Positions 3,756 to 8,699 of a stretch of DNA of 8,699 nucleotides are shown here, in pieces. Location: contig JAIPFO010000141.1 in NCBI GenBank assembly GCA_021736565.1, positions 1 through 8,699 on the forward strand, written 5' to 3'. A model generated the notes under the pieces. It did no database searches. It saw only the letters and a list, made by a program, of their open reading frames with translations, and was not told the origin of the DNA. The stretch is from Phycisphaerae bacterium. Its GTDB lineage: Bacteria; Planctomycetota; Phycisphaerae; Sedimentisphaerales; SM23-30. The stretch's first letter is position 1, and every line of letters starts with the position of its first letter. The position numbers were made by a program, and so were the translations under genes.

Positions 3756-6700
3756 ATGGGTTCCTTTAGCTCTGGTGTTGGACTAATGTCCGGGATGGAC
3801 ATTGAGGGGATTGTCTCCCAGTTGATGGAGATCGAAGCGCGTTCGCGTGTTCAGATCGAATCTCGCGTGGAGGACAATACCGAGGAGCAGACCGCCCTGA
3901 TGATGCTTCAGGCCAAGGTCATGGCGGTTCAGTTATCCGCCTCCAATTTCAATGACGAGTCGATATTCAGTCAAAAAGCGGTGACCTCCAGTAATGAAGA
4001 GATCATGGCCATTACCAGCACCAAATACGCCGTCGAGGGCAATTATAAATTCTTTGTCGATCGCCTCGCGACCCGTCACAGTTTTGTCAGTCGCAGTTAT
4101 TCAGATTTCAGCAGCAGCATCGGTGCCGGCACGATTTCATTTGAAATTGGCAACGGCCAGTTAAACCAGCCGACAGACCTGAGTTTTCTTAATGGAAGCC
4201 AGGGCGTCCAGACCGGTAAATTGAAAATGACCGATAGTGACGGCAAGAGTGCCGAAATCGATTTGACCACGGTCCTGAATATTCAGGATGTGATCGATAA
4301 GATCAATGATAACAGTACGATTAACGTCACCGCTTCGGTCTCCGGCGATCGCCTGGTCATCACCGATAATGCCGCCGGCAGTGGCATGCTGACCATTAAC
4401 GAAGTGGGCACCGGCCATACCGCCGCCGATCTGGGCATCCTCGGGACCGATAGTGACCATGACGGCCGCATAACCGGCCAGAATATTAACTTTATCTCTG
4501 CCGATACACTGATCACCGACCTCAATGATGGAAACGGCATACGAAACTCAAATTTACTCACGGATGAAATGCGATTTAACCTGGGCGATGGCAGTCAAAT
4601 TGGAATAAACCTTACCGGGAAAATGTTTAAGGTCAATGAAAATTCGGATGACCCAAGTCAGACCTATGAAGCCACAACCCTGCGAGCCTTAAATAGTGGC
4701 AAGGGCGTACGGCGGGGCGTTTTCCGTATTACCGATCAAAATAAAAATTTTGTCGATATTGATCTGGACGCCTTTTATTCGTCCGCCGATTATGGGCCGA
4801 ATGCCACAATGGCCCACCTGGAAAAATATGTCCAGGAGCAAATTGCACTGAAATATTCCGATGGTGAAATGGATATTGCCCTGACCTTCCAGGGGATGGA
4901 CCACATCACCCTCACGGATAACAGTGAAAAAACCGGCAGCCTGCTCGAAGAAGACGGGACGCGGATCAGTAATTTCATTGTCGAAGACCTCTCCGGGTAT
5001 GCCGCCGCCGATTTGGGGATCGTCAGTGATCTCAGTGGCGGCACCATTACCGGGGACGCCATCTATCGCATGGAAACGCTCGGGGATATCATCAATGCCG
5101 TTAATAATGACTGGCAAAACTGGAAAAATGGCCAACCGAAAATCGAATTGGCCATCAATGCCAATGGATTGCAGATCATGGACCTCACCGGCACCGGGGT
5201 CACCGTCTCGGCAATGTCGGACGCCTCCGGAGATGACTATCGCGCTGCCGAAGACCTGGGACTCCTGGGCCTCAACGCCGGCGAGACCGGCCAACGCCTC
5301 ATTGCAGGCCTCAATTCTGTCATGCTCCAGTCCCTCAATGGCGGCACCGGCGGCGACCCCGACGATCCCAACTACGGGGCCAATCGGATCACCTCCGATG
5401 GGGTCATCGAACTGACCGATCGGGCGGGTAACCCTACCGTGACGCTCAATATCGCCCGGGACGCCTCCGTGCAGGATCTCCTGGACGCGATAAATAATGC
5501 CGGAACCAATATCCACGCGCAGATCAACCAAACCGGAAATGGAATTAGGCTCAACGATACAACGCTCTCTCCACTTGTCGGCACGCAGATGATTGTCACC
5601 GGGGATATCGCCGAAAAACTGGGCATGAGCGTCAATCAAAGTCTCTCCACTGTCGATACCGGTAATTTGCAACGCCAATACATGAACGAATCTATAAAAC
5701 TCTCGGAAATGAAAAATGGCGAAGGTATTCGCCGTGGAAAATTTACGATTGTCGATGGACAGGGGGACCAGGGCACCGTCAACCTGCTCCAGGATAAAAT
5801 TGTAACGCTCGCCGATGTCATCAATGAGATCAATACCGCCGGCACCAACATCAGGGCGAGGATCAATGATACCGGCGATGGACTCCTCCTGGTCGATACC
5901 AGTGAAAATACCGGACAGGGCCTCCTGGCACCCAAGGTCATCGAGGGCCAGGACGGCACCGCCTCCGACCTGGGACTCCTGACCGCACCGGCCCAAAAAG
6001 CCTCCGACGGCACTTACCAGATTGACGGCTCCTACGAAGTGAAATTTGACATCGGCGGCGGCGATTCCGTCGAAGACCTCGTCACGAAGGTCAATGACGC
6101 CGATATGGGCGTGAAGGCCTCACTGATCAACGATGGCAAGGGCTATCGCATCAGCTTTGTCAGTCAGGTCAGCGGCAGTGCCGGCAATGTCTATCTCGAC
6201 GCCGGAACGACCAATCTCGCGCTCGAAACCCTGACCACCGGGCGAGATGCCGTGGTCCTTTTTGGCGACGGAACCGAAGAGCATCCCCTCATCATCCGAA
6301 GTGCCGGCAATACCATTAAAGAGGCCGTTAAGGGCACAACCTTAGAACTCAAAGGGGCCGGTCAGGTCGTCGATGTCAGTGTTAAAAAGGATATTGACAG
6401 TATTGTCGAACAGATGGGAAGCTTTGTCGAATCCTACAATGCCGTCATGGCCAATATCGCCGAACTGACGAAATTTAATCCTGATACCCTGGAAAAAGGC
6501 GTCCTTTTTGCCGACCATACCGTCAGTCTCATCAAGCAATCCATGCTGTCGCTCGCCCAGAAAACCATCACCGGGGTGGGCACCAATTATAACCGCCTCT
6601 CAAAAGTGGGGATTACCTTTGCCCCCATGGGAAGTGAATCCGGAACCGATGCCAATGGAAAAACGATAAACTATGCCGTGGCCGGGACCAATAAACTGAA

Positions 6701-7040
6701 ATTTGACGAAACCATATTCCGAGAGGCCTTCGGGGCTGACCCCGAGGCAGTGACCGATTTCTTCACCACCCCCGAGGTCGGCATCGGGGATTATATTGCC
6801 GATCAACTTGAAAAACTCGCCAGTACCTCGACCGATAGTACCATTAAATCACGGGTCGAGGCTATTCAGCAAAAAAATACCCTGTTCAATAAGCGAATCG
6901 ATTATCTCAATGATGCCCTCGCCCGAAAAGAGGCGAGGCTTTATAAATCATTCTACGCCATGGAACAGGTGCTCGCCAAAATGCAATCGCAGCAAAGTTC
7001 ACTCTCCCAGCTGAGCGCAATGGCAACGACCTCCAAATAA
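3756..7040 (+). CDS. fliD: flagellar filament cap protein FliD (HAP2), oversized
   Basis: FliD forms the cap at the filament tip and helps exported flagellin to polymerise. The protein has 1094 residues, about twice the common 450-700. The N-terminal FliD domain (about 1-110) starts with GVGLMSGMDIEGIVSQLMEIE, the family signature, and is helical. The C-terminal FliD domain (about 832-1094) ends in a long helical, Gln/Leu-rich tail suited to coiled coils. Between them I see six related segments, near 149-230, 309-423, 436-505, 524-624, 649-742 and 757-817. Most share a pattern of the type G-I/V-R-x-G-x-F-x-I-x-D, then V-x-D-V-I-x-x-I-N, then D-L-G-I/L-L, as in flagellin hook-IN motifs. An extra LNDGNGIR opener is at 256-263. 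There is no signal peptide. The start is set by the Shine-Dalgarno AAAGGA 8 bases upstream; the ATG at 3751 is out of frame. A sigma-28 promoter and a structured leader precede it, and fliS follows after 167 bases. Confidence 0.95.
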   Translation: MGSFSSGVGLMSGMDIEGIVSQLMEIEARSRVQIESRVEDNTEEQTALMMLQAKVMAVQLSASNFNDESIFSQKAVTSSNEEIMAITSTKYAVEGNYKFFVDRLATRHSFVSRSYSDFSSSIGAGTISFEIGNGQLNQPTDLSFLNGSQGVQTGKLKMTDSDGKSAEIDLTTVLNIQDVIDKINDNSTINVTASVSGDRLVITDNAAGSGMLTINEVGTGHTAADLGILGTDSDHDGRITGQNINFISADTLITDLNDGNGIRNSNLLTDEMRFNLGDGSQIGINLTGKMFKVNENSDDPSQTYEATTLRALNSGKGVRRGVFRITDQNKNFVDIDLDAFYSSADYGPNATMAHLEKYVQEQIALKYSDGEMDIALTFQGMDHITLTDNSEKTGSLLEEDGTRISNFIVEDLSGYAAADLGIVSDLSGGTITGDAIYRMETLGDIINAVNNDWQNWKNGQPKIELAINANGLQIMDLTGTGVTVSAMSDASGDDYRAAEDLGLLGLNAGETGQRLIAGLNSVMLQSLNGGTGGDPDDPNYGANRITSDGVIELTDRAGNPTVTLNIARDASVQDLLDAINNAGTNIHAQINQTGNGIRLNDTTLSPLVGTQMIVTGDIAEKLGMSVNQSLSTVDTGNLQRQYMNESIKLSEMKNGEGIRRGKFTIVDGQGDQGTVNLLQDKIVTLADVINEINTAGTNIRARINDTGDGLLLVDTSENTGQGLLAPKVIEGQDGTASDLGLLTAPAQKASDGTYQIDGSYEVKFDIGGGDSVEDLVTKVNDADMGVKASLINDGKGYRISFVSQVSGSAGNVYLDAGTTNLALETLTTGRDAVVLFGDGTEEHPLIIRSAGNTIKEAVKGTTLELKGAGQVVDVSVKKDIDSIVEQMGSFVESYNAVMANIAELTKFNPDTLEKGVLFADHTVSLIKQSMLSLAQKTITGVGTNYNRLSKVGITFAPMGSESGTDANGKTINYAVAGTNKLKFDETIFREAFGADPEAVTDFFTTPEVGIGDYIADQLEKLASTSTDSTIKSRVEAIQQKNTLFNKRIDYLNDALARKEARLYKSFYAMEQVLAKMQSQQSSLSQLSAMATTSK

Positions 7041-7207
7041 GTGCCCAACCGGCCGCGAAACCCCTCTTTGGTGGGCGGAGCGATGGAAACTCATGTTGAC
7101 GTGTAAAAACGTCGATGAAAAGCCGGGGGGCAGTGTGTGACAAAATTTTGACGCGAACCTCTTTTTTAACTGACAATCTGTTTTTCGCCGAACGGGATTT
7201 ATTATAA

Positions 7208-7714
7208 ATGGCTACCAACTCAGCAAAAAATACCAACGAATATGTCAAGACTAAAATCTTGACCGCACAACCTGAGCAACTCCAGATGATGCTCTATGAT
7301 GGCTGTATCCGGTTTTGCGAACAGGCACGCGATGCCATTCAGAACGACGAATATGAAAAAAGCTATTCGCTGCTCACCCGGGCCGAGAATATTATCTGGG
7401 AAATGAATAATTCCATGAAAATGGAACTTGCACCCGAAACCTGCTCAAAAATGCGATCGCTTTACATGTTCTGTTATGATCGCCTCATGAGAGCCAATCT
7501 GGATCGGGATGTCAAAATGATCAATGAAGCACTCGATGTCATTCGCCATATGCGAGAAACCTGGTCCTTGCTCATGGAGAAGATCAAGCAGGAAACCATC
7601 GCACAGCATCCCCACGCCCAAACACCTCCCGAGCCGAATCCCTATCAGGACGCCACCATCTCAGGCCCGATGGCCGCGATCACCGCCGGGGCCAATTTCA
7701 GTATCGAAGGATAG
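7208..7714 (+). CDS. fliS: flagellin export chaperone FliS
   Basis: FliS binds the C-terminal helices of flagellin in the cytoplasm, keeps it from polymerising early and hands it to the export gate. The protein has 168 residues. The FliS core is about 11-128: NEYVKTKILTAQPEQLQMMLYDGCIRF, a form of the family's TASPE-L-x-x-MLYDGAI signature, then a bundle of helices including SLYMFCYDRLMRANLDRD at 84-101. From about 131 there is a Pro-rich tail (PHAQTPPEPNPYQ) that goes beyond the usual 125-135 residue length. The ATG at 7208 has only a weak GGGA about 10 bases upstream. The 167-base gap from fliD holds a small hairpin (GACGT/ACGTC, 7098-7113) but no clear terminator, so fliD and fliS could be cotranscribed. 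This is the usual fliD-fliS order. Confidence 0.95.
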   Translation: MATNSAKNTNEYVKTKILTAQPEQLQMMLYDGCIRFCEQARDAIQNDEYEKSYSLLTRAENIIWEMNNSMKMELAPETCSKMRSLYMFCYDRLMRANLDRDVKMINEALDVIRHMRETWSLLMEKIKQETIAQHPHAQTPPEPNPYQDATISGPMAAITAGANFSIEG

Positions 7715-7784
7715 CCCCTCACCAATCCCCCTACAAAAGCGCAACAGCGCAAGCTGTCCGAATCCCCCTCTTTACTTCGCCCTG

Positions 7785-7832
7785 AAAAGGGGACTGGCTG
7801 CTTTTGTACCCAAAAGATGCCTGTCCCCTTTT
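7785..7832. repeat. REP-like palindrome, copy 1; also a likely bidirectional terminator
   Basis: A 48-base imperfect palindrome: two 21-base arms (7785-7805 and 7812-7832) match at 18 positions around the loop GTACCC. The outer ten bases, AAAAGGGGAC and GTCCCCTTTT, are perfect. A 43-base stretch (7790-7832) recurs at 7881-7923 with one difference. Palindromes of this kind, with GGGGAC...GTCCCC ends, are typical of REP-type dispersed elements mobilised by Y1 (RAYT) transposases; no such gene is in the window. Because each strand ends the stem with TTTT, it could terminate both fliS and the opposing dockerin gene. Confidence 0.75.
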
Positions 7833-7839
7833 ATCCCCC

Positions 7840-7876
7840 CTATACATCAACTTGAACCGGGCGCCATTTTGAGGAA
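7840..7876 (-). pseudogene. duplicated 3' end of the dockerin gene, between the two palindromes
   Basis: This 37-base stretch repeats the end of the neighbouring dockerin gene (7939-7975) with 35 identities, at an offset of exactly 99 bases. On the minus strand it encodes PQNGARFKLMYR, where the intact gene has PQNGSRFKLMYR. Because 99 is a multiple of three, it is in the gene's own frame, and no stop intervenes after the TAG at 7929-7931. It is either the scar of a tandem duplication involving the palindrome or the relic of a neighbouring paralogue. Confidence 0.7.
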
Positions 7877-7880
7877 TAAT

Positions 7881-7923
7881 GGGACTGGCTGCTTTTGTAC
7901 CCAAAAAATGCCTGTCCCCTTTT
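7881..7923. repeat. REP-like palindrome, copy 2
   Basis: The second copy matches copy 1 at 42 of 43 bases; the difference is A at 7907 where copy 1 has G at 7816. The left outer arm is shortened: GGGAC here instead of AAAAGGGGAC. It lies 48 bases from copy 1, and a duplicated piece of the dockerin gene end sits between the two. It starts just beyond the dockerin stop codon. Confidence 0.75.
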
Positions 7924-7928
7924 CTCCC

Positions 7929-8699
7929 CTACGGCGCTCTATACATCAACTTGAACCGTGAGCCATTTTGAGGAACGAGTTCATAATTCTTAAGGGCTAT
8001 CGAGTTGATCTTCCACCAGAAATCGTGGTTCGTGGAGGTCTCCAGTCCCAGATCCAGGTCACAGAGATAGGTGCCATGGATGACCAGCCCTGTTTTTGAA
8101 GTATACACAGTGCCGTTAGGATTATAAGTGACATAGCCGAAAACCAGGTCATACCCAAGGGACTCGATGATCATTTTTCCATAACGCCCGGAGTTCGTTC
8201 GATAGATCAGGTAACTGCCCGGTTTCAGCTCGTTACCATTCGATGAATCAATGGCAGCGGTGCTCATCTGGCTGTACATACTGACGATTGCGGCCCGATT
8301 CAGATCGTCATAATCATGGTACGTATGCATCCAGTACCGTGACAGTGTGGCAAAGTCATCAAGTTGGACATCGCTGTTCCAGTTCAAATCCGCCTTCTGA
8401 CACCATTCAAGCATAATGCAATCATTGGCCAGCCAGTGTTGGGCCAAACGATGAACGTCCAGAAGATTCACACTGCGATCGTCATTCAGGTCACCCGGGT
8501 AAGGTTCCACATAATCACCCACCATCTGGAAGTTGAAATCCCAGGGATGCACCCCCCAGTGCGACCAGGTCCCCATCGTCGCCGGGGAGGCCACTACCGC
8601 CGAATACCCTTTCGTCAGTGGCCACGGATTGTCAGTTCGCCCATAAACGCCTGAAGAATACTCGTTGAGGTCTCCATTAGACAGGTGGCAGGTGAATAT
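7929..8699 (-). CDS. dockerin-domain protein, C-terminal part (5' end beyond the window)
   Basis: The frame is open from the stop at 7929 to the right edge, giving 256 visible residues. The true start is outside, so the GTG at 8594 should not be taken as one. Visible residues 70-81 (DLNDDRSVNLLD) and 104-115 (DLNWNSDVQLDD) are two type I dockerin calcium loops. Each is followed by an L-x-x-x-W helix, and the linker carries the C-x5-C pair seen in many planctomycete dockerins. Dockerins bind cohesin modules on scaffold or surface proteins, so the protein is probably exported. After the dockerin pair comes about 100 residues (157-256) containing YLIYRTNSGRYGKM, a DLDLG motif and DFWWK, likely a beta-rich module that I cannot name. 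The upstream part (GVYGRTDNPW...) is also unrecognised, so no enzymatic role is assigned. The gene converges on fliS, and its end is duplicated next to REP-like palindromes. Confidence 0.85.
   Translation of the reverse strand: MFTCHLSNGDLNEYSSGVYGRTDNPWPLTKGYSAVVASPATMGTWSHWGVHPWDFNFQMVGDYVEPYPGDLNDDRSVNLLDVHRLAQHWLANDCIMLEWCQKADLNWNSDVQLDDFATLSRYWMHTYHDYDDLNRAAIVSMYSQMSTAAIDSSNGNELKPGSYLIYRTNSGRYGKMIIESLGYDLVFGYVTYNPNGTVYTSKTGLVIHGTYLCDLDLGLETSTNHDFWWKINSIALKNYELVPQNGSRFKLMYRAP
7939..7975 (-). repeat. in-gene copy of the 37-base duplicated segment
   Basis: This is the partner of 7840-7876 and encodes the last residues of the dockerin protein up to MYR. The 15 bases between it and the palindrome (7924-7938) have no equivalent in the other copy. 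They supply the final Ala-Pro and the TAG stop. Confidence 0.7.

Noticed and set aside
4689..5996. Long minus-strand frame of 435 codons antisense to fliD
   Set aside because: It lies wholly inside fliD. Its Gly/Ile/Asp-rich composition is what the strong third-position C bias of fliD produces on the opposite strand. No ribosome binding site and no family resemblance were seen.
7167..7194. Possible sigma-28 promoter before fliS (TAAC-N16-GCCGAACG)
   Set aside because: Both half-sites are poor, and the start site would leave only a few bases before the ATG. Cotranscription with fliD is simpler.
7744..7757. ACAGC-GCAA-GCTGT hairpin after fliS as a terminator
   Set aside because: The stem is only five pairs and no T tract follows. 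The palindrome at 7785-7832 is the better candidate.
7524..7961. + strand frame overlapping the end of fliS and the palindromes
   Set aside because: It is out of frame with fliS, Pro/Ser/Arg-rich, and runs through both REP-like copies, so its repetitive translation is an artefact.
8364..8654. + strand frame of 96 codons opposite the dockerin gene
   Set aside because: It is the complement of well-supported dockerin coding sequence and has no family resemblance.

Overview
The window looks like chromosomal DNA of a flagellated member of the Planctomycetota, probably of the Phycisphaerae type. The lineage is an inference. It rests on a dockerin-bearing protein with a Cys pair (C-x5-C) between its two calcium loops, on a very large FliD built from repeated hook-IN-like modules, and on mixed GC content with strong GCC/ATC/GTC codon preference. 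No rRNA, tRNA, CRISPR array or transposase gene was seen.

Layout from left to right. (1) 1-638, + strand: the 3' two thirds of gpsA (glycerol-3-phosphate dehydrogenase), followed by a possible terminator. (2) 639-1416: an AT-richer gap without a convincing gene. It holds a candidate sigma-28 promoter and a run of RNA hairpins rich in GGA motifs, ending in a strong Shine-Dalgarno. (3) 1417-2868: flagellin. (4) 2869-3335: a structured stretch ending in a clear Rho-independent terminator; it is a long flagellin 3' UTR, a small RNA, or the remains of something on the minus strand. (5) 3336-3755: the fliD upstream region, with a good sigma-28 promoter, two hairpins that present AGGA in their loops (one matches the CsrA-binding consensus very closely), and a last hairpin that pairs with the fliD Shine-Dalgarno. 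(6) 3756-7040: fliD, 1094 codons, the filament cap. (7) 7208-7714: fliS, the flagellin export chaperone. (8) 7715-7975: two copies of a REP-like palindrome, interleaved with a duplicated copy of the 3' end of the next gene. (9) 7929-8699, - strand: the C-terminal 256 residues of a dockerin protein, which runs off the right edge.

Flagellin, FliD and FliS form one functional set: filament subunit, cap on which subunits polymerise, and cytoplasmic chaperone. The unusual part of the window is the non-coding DNA. Both flagellin and fliD have long, structured leaders with GGA-in-loop hairpins and sigma-28-like promoters. This suggests that late flagellar genes here are controlled both by FliA-type transcription and by a CsrA-type RNA-binding protein. 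That is a hypothesis from sequence motifs: no csrA, fliW or fliA gene lies in the window.
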